Shown: positions 1 through 63,853 of the stretch, in pieces | How the letters are laid out: each line of letters opens with the position of its first letter | Position numbering within the stretch: the stretch's first letter is position 1 | Source: Cacajao melanocephalus | Lineage: Eukaryota > Chordata > Mammalia > Primates > Pitheciidae | Length of the DNA stretch: 64,000 nt | Assembly (NCBI GenBank): GCA_963573385.1 | Contig: CAUYLG010022330.1 | Span: 1 to 64,000, forward strand | Reading direction: 5' to 3' | The notes under the pieces: generated by a model | The model's input: the letters and a program-made list of their open reading frames with translations, nothing else | Told to the model about the DNA's origin: nothing | The model's database searches: none | Translations under genes and position numbers: made by a program

Positions 1-1399
<1,399 letters not shown>

Positions 1400-1837
1400 T
1401 TAGCAAGTGCCTTTTCCTAGTGTCATGCGTTTATTAACTGAGTACTTATTATATGGTAGGCACTGGTATAAGCTATCTAGCGAACTAAATGGGAAAAAAT
1501 TCCCTGCCCATATGGAGTTTACTATTTAGTAACTCTTACTCTCCACTCTTACTGTTAACAGGACCCAAGAGATTTAACTTTTACAATGAAATTCTATATT
1601 TGTTTTACATTCATGATTTCCTTCCACTTCTTTCATGTCTTACAGCTGAGGAATTCAAGAAATGAAGCCCAAGCCAACCTTTGTCTCAGTTCTGAGATGA
1701 CTGGGGTAAAATGTGAAAGGAAAGAAAGAAACGAAAGGCACAGAGGTGGAACATGGTTAATTGCTGAGTTTATTCTCCTTTCATATATGACACACATTAT
1801 TAAGGTGCTAATGTGAATGTTGAAATAAACGGGTCTA
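1400..1837. other. Intergenic; MIR-like remnant near 1425-1560
   Basis: No gene is visible. The stretch around 1430-1480 (tattaactgagtactta, then ggtaggcactgg) resembles the core of a MIR SINE. The rest looks unique. Confidence 0.45.
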
Positions 1838-2177
<340 letters not shown>

Positions 2178-2605
2178 TCATCATCCAGAACCAAAAAAGA
2201 ACTGAACCATGTAGCTATCATTTGAGGTTTAGTAACTATATCAGCAATATTACCTCCAAGCTGGGTTGCCTGGTGGTTCTTTTAGAAATGCTAAGTTGCA
2301 ATGGTTTAAGGAGGATGTCTACACCTTAGTGATTTATTTTCATAATTCCCAAACTTTTCAATACAAAAATCTCCTTTTCTAAAAAGAAATTATAGTGTCT
2401 GATATTCACATAGGGACATAAATTTTGAAAACTCTTGCTTACAAAGCCAGGATATTTATTCAAATAATAATTCTATTTTAAAATTATTCAGCTAATCAGA
2501 GATGCTAATCGGCACGTGAAAATCCAGTGTTGTGATACTGGTTTACTAAATGCAACGAAAAGCAAAGACTGTTTTGGGTAGCCTAGTCTATCTTAGTGCC
2601 TCTGT

Positions 2606-3225
<620 letters not shown>

Positions 3226-3369
3226 TTCAAAAATTTTTAATTGTACAATATCCTCCTTCTTAGCTTTTTTGTTGTTGTTCTTGGTGTTGGGAAGTGAGGA
3301 CGTGGGATGGAAGCACAATCGAAGCAGACAATAGTCTGCGGAAAATGCATCTCATGCCCCTTTCAGGCT

Positions 3370-3764
3370 CAGGTAGCTCGCCTCACTATACCCGGAGGCG
3401 CTTTTCCCGTCCGCGGTCCAATTCTAGCGGCGCAAGCGCAGGTAGCCCCGCAAGCGCAGGTAGCCCCGCCCCGCGTCTAGCCTCGGCTCTCAAATCCAGT
3501 CCGCTGAAGTCTCGTCCAGCCCAAGACCAGGAGGGGTTCTCGTTGCAATCCCGCAATCGGCCACAGGGAGGGGACGGTGGCTGTAGAAGCCAAAGGGCCT
3601 TCCCCAGCGGCGGAGGCGGCGGAAGCGGAAAAGGCGGGACCTAGGAAGCACATTACGTCTGGACGCGCCGGCTGTAGGGCTGGATCTTGGAACCAGAGGC
3701 CGGGAACTTCTTGTGCGTGTTAGCTGTTGAGAATCTCTCCACGGGGTTGTAGAGTTCGGACCTC
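3370..3764 (+). promoter_or_regulatory. UTP6: UTP6 promoter and 5' UTR (CpG-rich)
   Basis: A CpG-dense stretch directly upstream of the UTP6 start codon. It contains a perfect 18-bp tandem duplication (3433-3450 and 3451-3468, unit caagcgcaggtagccccg) that creates GCGCAAGCGC-type elements close to the NRF1 consensus. An ETS-like gcggaagcgg lies at 3619-3628 and a CRE-like ttacgtc near 3653. No TATA box is apparent, as expected for a housekeeping ribosome-biogenesis gene. The transcription start cannot be fixed from sequence alone. The long open frame at 3294-3644 is low-complexity Ser/Pro/Gly translation of GC-rich DNA and is not called as a gene. Confidence 0.75.
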
Positions 3765-38563
<34,799 letters not shown>

Positions 38564-39050
38564 AGAGGAAGAATACAGCCAACTTTGTGAAATAGTATTG
38601 CAAGCAAGCCCTGTGGGCAAATTTGTATTTTGAGTCCATCTGTAATTTGCTCAGTGATGGCAGACAAGATGGCTGTCTGATTTCGAGATACACTTTAATT
38701 TTATGTTAGCTTGTTAGTCTTTTTTAAAAATTAAAAAAAATTTTTTTGATTGAGATGGGATCTTGTTCTTTTGCCCCAGCTGGTCTTGAACTCCTGAACT
38801 CAAGTGACCCTCTCGCCTCAGACTCCCGAGTAGCTGAGATTATAGGTGCATGATACCGTGCTCAGCTTGATGTGCTAATCTCTAATTCCAGGAAAGAGAA
38901 CTGCTGATTTAATGTTGAGGCCAGATCTACCACAGGTCCTAAATGTTTTCCAAAATACATGAAAGCATACAACTGGGTTTTATTTATTATCCCAGGTCAA
39001 GCATGAGTATCTCTAATGTTGATCTAGGAGCCAGTTAAAATGAAGGAAAG
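38564..39050 (+). other. UTP6: UTP6 3' UTR, end not resolved
   Basis: Unique sequence follows the TGA. An ATTAAA lies near 38730 and another at 39973-39978; I cannot tell which, if either, is the used poly(A) signal. A small antisense Alu-like arm lies at about 38748-38872. Confidence 0.5.
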
Positions 39051-39051
39051 T

Positions 39052-39480
<429 letters not shown>

Positions 39481-40084
39481 CTATCTTGAGTTAAACTCAG
39501 TAATTTGATTTTCTTGATCGAAATTGGATTTATACTCTTATTTACCCATGCATTCATTCAAGAAATATTTGAGTGCCCATATGTGCAGGAAAGAAGGGAG
39601 GCCTTTGGGGATAGAAGTAGGCTGATTGGATCAGCAGAAAAGGAAGTGCTGGATATTGCGAAAAGTCTGTCAAGAAGGTTAAAACAATATAAAAGTGTCT
39701 TCTGTCTTCTCTCTTCTGGGACTGAAGATCAGAAAAGTGTTTGCATTGAGGCGACCCAGCAACAAAAGAAGGGAAGGGGTTAGGGAATAGATTCAAGTGC
39801 AGAGAAGCCTTAGCAGTGAAGAGTGGAAGGCAGGCTTGGAGCAAAAAAGAGAGCATTCCAGGAGCTGGAGGCATCTGTTTGAATTGTACCCTTTGGCTTA
39901 ACATGATGTCACTGGGAGAAGCATTCAGTGTAGCTTAATGTTACATTTCACTTAGTGTTGCTTTTCTGTGTCATTAAATAGCCTTAAAAACATTTAATGA
40001 ATTCATAACATTACATTGTAAAAATGAGCCATAATATATTTTGCTAATCCTCTGGTTGGACTCTGTCATTTCAAATTAAAAAAA

Positions 40085-41780
<1,696 letters not shown>

Positions 41781-41828
41781 TGCTGATTTGTAATGTTACC
41801 TTTATTTGTGTGTTTATTTATTTATTTA

Positions 41829-42055
41829 TTGAGACGAGAGTCTTGTCTCCCGGGTTCAAGCAGTTCTCTGCCTCGGCCTCCCAAGTAGCTGAGATTACAG
41901 GCACGCACTACCATGCCTGGCTAATTTTTTTGTATTTTTAGTAGATATGGAGTTTCATCATGTTGGCCAGGCTGGTCTTGAACTCCTGACCTTGTGATTC
42001 ACCTGCCTCAGCCTCCCAAAGTGCTGGGATTACAGGTGTGAACCGACACATCCAG
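41829..42055 (-). repeat. Antisense Alu with internal deletion
   Basis: After (tta)n and gagacgagagtcttg it jumps directly to tctcccgggttcaagcag, missing about 60 bp. Confidence 0.85.
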
Positions 42056-42099
42056 TCTACCTTTATTATATATTAAATTTCTTTGAATATTAGAGTCTA

Positions 42100-42226
42100 G
42101 GCTGGGCGCAGTGGCTCATGCCTGTGATCCAAGCACTTTGGAGGCCAAGGCCGGCGGATCACCTGAGGTTGGGAGTTCAAGACCAGCCTGACCAACATGG
42201 TGAAACCCCGTCTTAAAAAAAAAAAA
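42100..42226 (+). repeat. Free Alu left monomer (CCAAGC type), copy D
   Basis: ggctgggcgcagtggctcat, gatccaagcactttggagg, to aaaccccgtctt then A12. Perfect 15-bp target duplication gaatattagagtcta at 42085-42099 and 42227-42241. This is the cleanest example of the unit. Confidence 0.93.
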
Positions 42227-42536
42227 GAATATTAGAGTCTATTTTAGAACATTTGTATTTTGAGCTTTTGTACTGTTTTCTTGTCATTTGTTTTAAAATA
42301 AGAAAAAAAAAATCCTCTTTTTCCTCTCCCTTAAGTCTTTGGAAGTTTAACATTCTAAATCTTATTTGGCACTTTAATTTTACAAAAGAGATATGTGTTG
42401 TACATAGAGTAGGGAGCAAAGAGGATAGTGGTAGTCTCCTTAAAACAAGGCTATAAAGGTGGCCACCTGGTGTCATCACATCCCTGTATCTAACTATCCC
42501 AGGTTATGAAGATGCATCTAGCTGGTGTACCTAGAG

Positions 42537-42712
42537 CTGCACTGTTAGAAACAGTAGCTCCTAGGCACATGTAGCAATTTAATAAAATTACTGTTTATCA
42601 TTCACACTGGTTACATTTCAAGTGCTCAGCAGGTATATGGTTACCATATTGGACAGCACAGATAGTATAACTTTTATTTCCACCATTAAAGAAGGTTCTG
42701 TTGGACATTGCT
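42537..42712. repeat. MER5A-like hAT DNA-transposon fossil
   Basis: gctgcactgttagaaacagt, ttacatttcaagtgctcagc, ggttaccatattggacagca and ttctgttggacattgctg match the MER5A consensus that I recall. The sequence 42713-43240 is otherwise unique. Confidence 0.7.
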
Positions 42713-43595
42713 GACCTAGAGGCAGTTAGCCTTGGGGACACTGCCTCCTGTGTAGGAACATCTGCATAGAGAAAAATAAAATAAAATTGAACACTGTGTG
42801 TCAGTTTTATGCTAAATTTTTCCAGATGCCGTTTGTGTTATACAAACAATAATCTTTGAGGGGATGAAGGAAGAGGGTCTCTCATGTTTTGATGTGATGA
42901 GCACACTTTAAGCTCGTTTGTTAAGAGGTTAGGCACTGTGGGGAAGGCAGGGAAGGCTGTCTTTCCATTTGGGTTGTTCCAGCTCAGGCCCTGCCTATCC
43001 CCAGAAGCCACCTTTCGAGGCAAAAAGGAAGATAATTAGGTTGTCGAGTATCAGGCGTTGAGCATCGAAATACAGGAGCCTGAATGTTCAGGGTTATGAG
43101 AAGCGTCGTGGCCTGTATTCTGTGTCCACCGCACATTGTAGTTTGTGTTTTAATCATCTATCGCGGTTTCTAATGGATTAACTTCAAAGACGGTCATTAG
43201 CTCAAGGTGGAGGTCACTAGGTTGTTGATGTGTCTTACCCACGCGGGGTTTTAAAGCTGGAGCACACCCGGAGTGGCCGCGTAGGGCACGCTTGGCGTTT
43301 CACTCCCAGCTAGTCGTCCAGCCTTAGGATCTGCACCGGGAGGAGTTACCAAAATCGGTCCCCAAGTTTCACATTTCGCGCGGGAGAGGGAGGGGCGGGC
43401 TCTGCGAGGCCGCGCGCCCCGCCCCCTGCGCCGCCCCGCCCCCGCTTCCTCGTGACCCTCCCCCCGCGCCCCGCCTTCTCGGCCGGGACCCCCCAGGCTG
43501 ATTGGCCTCTCTACGGCGGATCCTCCGGGTGGTAGCCGGGTCGGCGCGTCACGTGGCCCACGGCGTCCAGGGCGCCGACCCGTGGGCAGCCGGGC

Positions 43596-51732
<8,137 letters not shown>

Positions 51733-51962
51733 GTGTGGAGCTTTCTGCCTTGTAGATGGGTGGGCCTCCATGTCAGGATCTCTTTTCCCATCTTGGAGGT
51801 GAAAAGTTGTATCTGAGAAAATGTTCGCGGTGATCCCTAGTCTGGGGCGCACAGACCAGTGTTCAGTAAGGCCCCGCTGTTCTCCTCCGTCTGTTGTTGT
51901 ACTTAGTGGACTCCTCCTTGGAATGTGTGTGTGTTTGTGTCAGAGGAGTTGTGTTCTTTGTA

Positions 51963-51990
51963 AATAAATGTTAAAAAAAAAAAAAAAAAA
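51963..51990 (+). terminator. COPRS: COPRS poly(A) signal followed by genomic A18
   Basis: AATAAA at 51963-51968, about 230 bp after the stop codon, then an uninterrupted A-run at 51973-51990. The A-run is genomic and would prime oligo-dT internally. Confidence 0.8.
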
Positions 51991-52018
51991 CTAGTATGCT
52001 TTGTCTGCATTTTTCCCA

Positions 52019-52930
<912 letters not shown>

Positions 52931-53212
52931 TATGCCCTGAATGACATTTTAAGGATTTACACGTTTGGATGCTTAAAACTCCTCTGTGAAAGAAAAAATT
53001 TTAGTTTTGCTTCTGTAGATCTAGCACTGTTGATTAAGGATTGGAATCTAGGAGACACTGGTGATTTTGTAGCTGGTTTATTTTCCTGTTCATAGAAAAT
53101 GGAACATTTACTTAGTTAAACAGGCTTTTCCTAGGCCGATAAACTAAATGGGAAATTAGTTAAGCCAGCGATTGCATAATCCTTAGTTGACATGAAACTT
53201 GGTTTTGCATTT

Positions 53213-53415
53213 AATTTTTTTTTTTTTTGAGACGAAATCTCACTCTGTCGCCAGGCTGGAATGCAGTGCCGTGATCTTTGCTCACTGCAACCTCCGCCTC
53301 CTGGGTAAAAGGAATTCTCCTGCCTCAGCCTCCCCAGTAGCTGGGACTAAAGGTGTGTGCTACCACACCCAGCTAACTTGTATTTTTAGTAGAGACAAGG
53401 TTTCACAATTATTTA
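53213..53415 (-). repeat. Antisense Alu, 5' part missing
   Basis: Stops at 'gtagagacaaggtttcaca' and joins unique DNA at 53408. Confidence 0.83.
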
Positions 53416-53429
53416 CATGCAGTCCTTCT

Positions 53430-53815
53430 TAAAAATTTACCTCATTTTAGAGATGGGAATGGAAGACTCAAAATGTTTTGACCAGGGTGGGCATGGTGGC
53501 TCACACCTGTAATCCCAGCATATTGGGAGGCTGAGGCAGGTGGATCATCTGAGGTCAGGAGATCGAGACCATCCTGGCTAACATAGTGAAACCTTGTCTC
53601 TACTAAAACTACCAAAAATTAGCTGGATGTGGTGGCACGTGCCTGTAGTCCCAGCTACTTAAGAGGCTGAGGCAGGAGAATTGCTTCAACCTGAGATCAT
53701 GCCACTGCACTCCATCGGGGGCGACACAGCAAGACTGTCTCAAAAAAAAAAAAAGATCACACAGTGAGCAGCAGAAATGGGACCTAGATGCACATATGAC
53801 TCTGAGGCCCATTCT
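53430..53815. repeat. MIR split by a sense Alu (53487-53755)
   Basis: ctcattttagagatgggaat before the Alu and gatcacacagtgagcagcag after it are the two halves of a MIR core. Confidence 0.68.
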
Positions 53816-54007
53816 TGACCCTGCATGTGTGCAGATAGCAGCACGGTCTGGGCCACTCCCTGGCAGGTCTGCGGTACACTAGAGTAAGTCACCTTTGTAT
53901 CTGATGGGCTCAGGAATTGTTTCATATCTTCCTGCCTCCTTATTGAAGCTGACTCAAGAAAAGCTTTCAGATGTGAAATTTTAGTATACTCCATAGCAGT
54001 TAATTGA

Positions 54008-54355
<348 letters not shown>

Positions 54356-54913
54356 CTTAAACTGTTTTTCAAAGGTCCTGCAACGGGTATGAAAAAGGCA
54401 GAACCTTGTGAGGGAAGGCAGTGGCTTTTCGGTGAGGGAAGTCATGGCCAAGGCTGTCCTAGGGAGGAAAAAATGTCCCTTCCACTGTCTTTGCTAAAAG
54501 GGCAGTTGTAGTTCATATCACCACACCCCCCTTTCCTCCTCCTCTCAGAGTCATAGATGATGAGACCATGAGTATGTCTGGCATGAAAAGGTAAACTTGA
54601 GGAATGCAGCCAAGAGATATTAGGGGCTTGAGGAGGATGGCAGAACTGCTGAAATGGAAAGGTCATGTTGAAAGGTAGTGTTGGCCCATGTGTGAGCAGG
54701 AGCTATGAGACTGTGAGTAAAGGAGGAAGTTGTGAATCGGGATATTATATATATAGGTGGGCGGGAGGGAGAGAAGAAAAATATAGTATGAAAAGCATAT
54801 GTGCGTGAGTAGCTAAGCAAAGAAAATTCACACAGTTTTTACTGCTATGATCCGTGGAAGAGTTGTGAATCTAGGACTCTGTTTTGCTTTTTATTTTTTC
54901 ATTTATTTACTTT

Positions 54914-55600
<687 letters not shown>

Positions 55601-55623
55601 AATTTTCTTAAAAAGTACATTAA

Positions 55624-55752
55624 GGCCGGGCGCAGTGGTTCATGCCTGTAATCCCAGCACTTTGGGAGGCCGAGGCGGGCAAATCACCTTAGGTCGGGAG
55701 TTCAAGACCAGCCTGACCAACATGGAGAAACCCTGTCTTTAAAAAAAAAAAA
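55624..55752 (+). repeat. Free Alu left monomer, copy G
   Basis: ggccgggcgcagtggttcat, normal cccagcactttgggagg, gggcaaatcacc, to aaaccctgtcttt and A12. Flanks are gtacattaa and gacattaa. It shares gggcaaatcacc with copies E and F but lacks their CCAAGC change. Confidence 0.88.
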
Positions 55753-55826
55753 GACATTAAAATGGTTTTTATGGCTGAAAGTTGAGTATGTTAGGAAAAC
55801 AAGAAAAGAGGAGAGGAACTAACCAA

Positions 55827-56138
55827 TTTTTTTTTTTTTTTTTTTTTTTTTAGATAGCGTCTCACTCTGTCACCCAGACTAGAGTGCAGTGGCACCATCT
55901 TGGCTTACTGCAACCTCCACCTCCTGGGTTCAAGCAAGTCTCCTGCCTCAGCCACCTGAGTAGTTGGGAGTACAGGTGCACGCCACCATGCCCAGCTATT
56001 TTTTCAATATATATTTTTAGTAGGGACAGAGTTTCACTATATTGCCCAAGATGGTCTTGAACCCCTTACCTGAATCGATCCATCCACTTCAGCCTTCCAA
56101 ATTGCTGGGATTACAGGCATGAGCCACTGCACCTGGCC
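55827..56138 (-). repeat. Antisense Alu
   Basis: Long T-run (about 25), then agatagcgtctcactctgtc, to gcacctggccc. Flanks are aaccaattttt and cccaattgttc. The 56139-56440 stretch after it is unique. Confidence 0.86.
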
Positions 56139-56445
56139 CAATTGTTCTAATTTGAATATAGTTCTGGTGCCCTACCATTGGGTAATTCAACCAAGAGAAA
56201 AATGTGGAGTATTGGTTATCTCAAGGGGATGAGGTGGGAGTAAGAAAAAAAAAGTAGTGAAATGGAAAAATACTAATGATATAAGACATGAAAAGGTGAC
56301 TCTCAAACTATTCTCATAATATTGCATATATGAAATAATTGCATGTTTATGTATAAAGAGTAGAAGATGGACAAGTGGAAACAATTTGATTTGATGAAAT
56401 TGTGACAATTTTGCTTTTACCTTTTTGTTATCTTAAAATTTTGCA

Positions 56446-56740
56446 GGCTGGGCACAGTGGCTCACGTCTGTAATCCCAGCACTTTGAGAGGCTGAGCTGG
56501 GCAGATCATGAGGTCAGGAGTTTGAGACCAGCCTGGCCAACATGGTGAAACCCCATCCCTACTAAAAATACAAGAAAAAAATAGGTGTGTGTAGTGGTGC
56601 GCACCTGTAGTCCCACTACTCAAGAGGCTGAGGCAGGAGAATTGTTTGAACCCAGAAGGTGGAGGTTGCAGTGAGTTGAGATCGCACCACTGCATTCAAG
56701 CCTGAGCGACAGGGCGAGACTCCATCTCAAAAACAAAAAA
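56446..56740 (+). repeat. Alu (Sc/S)
   Basis: Flanked by aaattttgcaggc-like and agattttgcaatt words at either end. Confidence 0.85.
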
Positions 56741-56744
56741 AAGA

Positions 56745-56895
56745 TTTTGCAATTAGGTATTGTTTTTAAAAATTTCGATAGTTTTTGGGGGACAGGTGGT
56801 TTTTGGTTACATAGATCTTTAGTGGTGATTTCTGAGATTCTGGTGCACTCATCACTGAGCAGTGTACACTGCACCCAATATGTAGTCTTTTTTTT
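56745..56895 (-). repeat. L1 3' UTR fragment, antisense, interrupted by the U2 copy
   Basis: agtttttgggggacaggtgg, ggttacatagatctttagtg, cactcatcactgagcagtgt. The L1 continues after the U2 copy (gtcttttattcctcacctct, 57104 on). Confidence 0.8.
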
Positions 56896-56906
56896 TTGTC
56901 CCCCAA

Positions 56907-57096
56907 GGGGGTACACCATTCCTAGAAGTACTGCAATACAAGATTGACGCATGGATTGGACAGAGCAAGCTCCTATTCCATCTCCCTGCTCCAAAAATCC
57001 GTTTAATATATTGTCCTCAGATAGAGGACGTATCAAATATTAAACTGATAAGAACAGATACTACACTTGATCTTAGCCAAAAGGCCAAGAAGCAAT
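56907..57096 (-). pseudogene. RNU2 pseudogene: U2 snRNA retropseudogene, full length
   Basis: The minus strand reads the whole ~190-nt U2 snRNA. It starts attgcttcttggccttttgg (attgc for the functional atcgc) and includes the GTAGTA branch-site recognition region, the Sm site (gatttttggagc) and the 3' stem ending in CCCCC. Several C-to-T changes at CpG sites mark it as a decayed copy. Beyond the 3' end there is TTGGGGGAC and then an A-run (T-run at about 56888-56897 on the plus strand). Flanks atgtagtctttt and atgtgtggtctttt form a target duplication inside an L1. Retroposition is therefore clear; no U2-type upstream promoter is expected. Confidence 0.94.
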
Positions 57097-57134
57097 AATG
57101 TGTGGTCTTTTATTCCTCACCTCTCTGTGGTTAG

Positions 57135-57636
<502 letters not shown>

Positions 57637-57930
57637 AAGACCTTATTCGTAAGTGTCCTCTGTCTAGGTTTCCCTGTTCTCACTGACAAACATCACAATG
57701 TTATCTTACTCTACTGTGATCGTTGGCTCATGGGTCTGCCTCCCTCTTTAGGCCAAGAGCTCTTTTAGGGCAGGACTATGATTAACTCAACATCGGTGTT
57801 TCATAGCATGGGGCCCAGCATGAAAATGTTCAATAAATATTGCCACAAATTCATTTGCCTTCAGTAATGGTGCAGTATTTGCCTTGACTGTATTCAGGGT
57901 TGCCTGATAACATCCCAGGCTGGGGATGAA
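57637..57930. other. Unique intergenic stretch
   Basis: No gene or clear repeat is recognised. Contains caataaat at about 57832. Confidence 0.4.
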
Positions 57931-57935
57931 AAAAG

Positions 57936-59109
<1,174 letters not shown>

Positions 59110-59199
59110 CCCAAAAATGAAGTATTTGATAAATAAATCATGATTTTTTTTTCAGTTTTGGACTCTATTTATGTAACATTCCCGAAATTACAAAATTTT

Positions 59200-59590
59200 A
59201 GAGATAGAGAACAGATTAATCATTGCCAGGGAGCAAAGATGGGGCAGGGTGGGTATGATTATGAAGGAGAAGCAAAAGGGAGGTCACTGAATAGTTTTAT
59301 ATCATGACTGTGGTGGTTGCTAAATCTATACATGGGATAAGACCGATAGAACAATACACACACACACACACACACACTCACCCCACACACACAAATGCAT
59401 GTAAAATACTGAAAATTTGGTCTATATTCTAGTTAACAATCTTGTATCAATTTCCTGGATGTGGTATTGTACTATGATTATGTAAGGTGCCACCATTAGA
59501 GGAAGTGTGGTTTTAGGTACATGGGACTCTATGTACTTTTGCAACTTCCTGTGAGTCTATAATTATTTTAAAATAATTTTTTAAAAAAAA
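59200..59590 (+). repeat. L1M-like 3' end, sense, with (CA)n
   Basis: ccgatagaacaatacacaca, tatcaatttcctggatgtgg, tattgtactatgattatgta, gcaacttcctgtgagtctat, aattattttaaaataattt. A (CA)n tract lies at 59355-59378. Confidence 0.72.
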
Positions 59591-59602
59591 ACTAGCGTGG
59601 GA

Positions 59603-59900
<298 letters not shown>

Positions 59901-59999
59901 TTAGCGTTGGGTTTCAGGGTGGCAGAAAGCAGCCTTGGTGAATTTCTTTGCTAGGCTTGTTCTTCCTGTGTTAGCTGTCCTCCATGCACAGCTGGGGTG

Positions 60000-60257
60000 A
60001 TTTAAAAATTCCTCCTCCTTTTGACAAGTTTTACAAACAGTGCTAAAAGGAAGTGCACCAATACTTCTTTGTAAAAAGGATTATGTTTTCTTATTGACAG
60101 TTATTTTAATAATATATTTACAAATAAAAATTATGTACACATGGTAAACATATTAATATTTTTAGACCCTAAAGAGCTTTTGCTAATGCAGGTTGCAGAT
60201 CTATCAATATTTACCATATTAGAAATCAAAACTGAAATTTTAAAACATATGTATTAA
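60000..60257. other. Old repeat-like AT-rich stretch (unclassified)
   Basis: aatatttaccatattagaaa and tcaaaactgaaattttaaaa are reminiscent of an old DNA-transposon or LTR remnant, but I cannot name it. Confidence 0.35.
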
Positions 60258-61000
<743 letters not shown>

Positions 61001-61197
61001 ATCTTTCAATTATTTGAATATCTACTGAGCTGAGAAGTCTCAATCTGAGAATGGGGAAAACATAGATGTTGTTTAGTTTGGCCTTGTGCCATCTGCAGAA
61101 ATCCGCCGTGCCTACTTTTAGTCGCAGGAATCTCACTGCCTCAGAAGGAGGCCCTGTGTTGCTAGCTAGTGCTGTTGTTAGAAAAGTCTTCAGTGGA

Positions 61198-61468
61198 GGC
61201 CGGGCGCGGTGGCTCACGCCTGTAATCCCAGCACTTTGGGAGGCCGAGGCGGATGGATCACCTGAGGTCAGGAGTTCAGGAGCAGCCTGGCCAACATGGC
61301 AAAACCCCATCTCTACTAAAAATACAAACATTAGTTGGGCATGGTGGTGCGCCCCTGTAATCCCAGGTACTTGGAAGGCTGTGACACGAGAATCGCTTGA
61401 ACCCGGGAGGCAGAGATCGCGCCACTGCACTCCAGCCTCGGCGAAAGAGCAAGACTCCGTCTCAAAAA
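61198..61468 (+). repeat. Alu (AluS)
   Basis: Flanked by aaaagtcttcagtg and aaaagtctttagtg. About 20 bp are missing in the right arm (gaggcagagatcgcgcc). Confidence 0.9.
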
Positions 61469-61559
61469 AGAAAAGTCTTTAGTGTGCTGAACCGAAGTCT
61501 ACCCATTTGGGCCTGTCTGCTCTGTGGTGCTGACACTCTTTCAATTATTGAAAATGATC

Positions 61560-62060
61560 CATCTTAGCCTCTCTCTGGCTTTTTGTTTTCCAGGCTAAAC
61601 AGTCAACAGGCAGTTGCATATGTGTGTGTAGAGTCAGAGAGACAGAGAGATGCTGGCAGTGTGAATTTGGGAATTGTTGGGGTCTCAGTAGGCGTTACAG
61701 TATTGAGAGAGGTTGAGGGTGTTTAGTGAGCTCACGCGGTGAGAGAAGGGGGCTGAGGACAGAACCTTGGGGAAAAATGGCAGTGAACAGGTAGGTGGAA
61801 GGATCTGGCCACAAAGGCAGGCTTTGGCCGCAGAGGAGGAGGAAGACCAGGTGGATGGAGGTGCCTTTCAAGCCAAATCTAAGAAGATTTTTAAGGAAGC
61901 AGGAGTGGCCATCTTTGATAGAGAGAGGCCGAGTAAGATGAAGGCTAAAAGGGGTATTTTGGGATGTGGAAATAAGGAAGTGCTCACATGATGTCATGAT
62001 TGGGAGTGGGGACAGGGATACTGTGGGCTGAAACGGGGATACTGTGGGCTGATACTGAGC
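61560..62060. repeat. Old mammalian interspersed repeat, unclassified
   Basis: ctgaggacagaaccttgggg, gaccaggtggatggaggtgc and gccgagtaagatgaaggcta resemble a common old repeat seen in mammalian genomes. The open frame at 61767-61991 is read as incidental. A 20-bp imperfect tandem duplication (gatactgtgggctga twice) lies at about 62012-62052. Confidence 0.4.
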
Positions 62061-62066
62061 TGCTGA

Positions 62067-62370
<304 letters not shown>

Positions 62371-63071
62371 CCCATTTCTTCTCTTGACTGGGGCAATGGT
62401 GACTTCTGGCCAGCTCCTCTCAGAATGTCAGGCTGAGAAGAGACAGTGATGGGAGAGAAAGGGAAGGAATGGGGAGAAGGTCAAAGGTTGCCAGAGGCTG
62501 TTGAGAAATATAGGTACTAAGGGCCTGTTAGGGGAACAAAAGGGTAACTTTTATTCTAACTTTTCTTTCAAACAATATCGTTTATCAAGAAAGAAACCAC
62601 AACTGACCATTGCCAATATCTTGAGTGATGGGAGAGGAAATGTGTGTGGATCAAGCATCTGGGTGATCATTTGAGATGTGTATTTGTTTTCTCTCCTTCA
62701 TTCCCCTCTCCATGCAAACACGCAGTTGGCTCTCTGTCATTGCCTGAGTGGAGGCATGCGGCAGAGTTGAAAGCAGCTAAGAGATCTTTCTGGCTTTTGT
62801 TTTACAAAATGGATTTAATTATTTGTTTTTTGGTAAGGAGGCAAAGGGATTTTGGGCTAACAGACTGTGCATCTTGAAGAAATTTGGAAGGAAATAATTT
62901 TCTCCATCCCTACTGCTGCTGCTGCAAAAAAAAAAAGAAAAAATCTTGGGTTATGAGATATGGTAGAGAAGACAGAAGAGAGATCGGGCAATGCTAAGGG
63001 CAGATGGAACAGGAGCCATGCTTCTTGGAGTGTCCCTGGGGAGCCAGGTCCTCAGAGAGTGATCGATGTTA

Positions 63072-63415
<344 letters not shown>

Positions 63416-63853
63416 CCCAGGCCTGAGAAACTGATGGACCGGAAGGGCCCAGGGAAGACCTCTGAAGATAGTTGGCAGATGACCTGATGCCCAACCCGCT
63501 TACCTCCATGGCACAACTCTGAATAAGTGAGGAGAACCCAGAAGGCCTGGATAGAAGCCCAGGGTCAGAAATTAGGATAGTTAGGAGGACAGAGTTGCTC
63601 CTTGTGAACTCCTAGGATGCAAGAGATGCCAGGTCGCAGAAGCTGGGACATGAGTGTTACAGCTGGGGTTCTGGGGGCATCATCAGCTAGGTTGAGATGA
63701 TGTATTTGAGGTATCGTCATTGGTTGATTAATATCAGAGTGCTAATAATTTTTCTTTGTTTTTATTTTCTATCTTGATGAAAAACTTGCCATTTTTATAC
63801 TGTAGTGGAACCAACAGAATTGCACTGTTCACAATTTGTATACGTAGTTTTAT
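63416..63853. other. Unique intergenic stretch
   Basis: No gene, RNA or clear repeat is recognised. Confidence 0.4.

Noticed and set aside
3294..3644. 116-codon open frame rich in Ser, Pro and Gly before UTP6
   Set aside because: It lies across the CpG promoter, has no recognisable domain, and its openness follows from GC-rich composition.
61767..61991. 74-codon open frame
   Set aside because: It lies in an old interspersed repeat, with no splice context or family resemblance.
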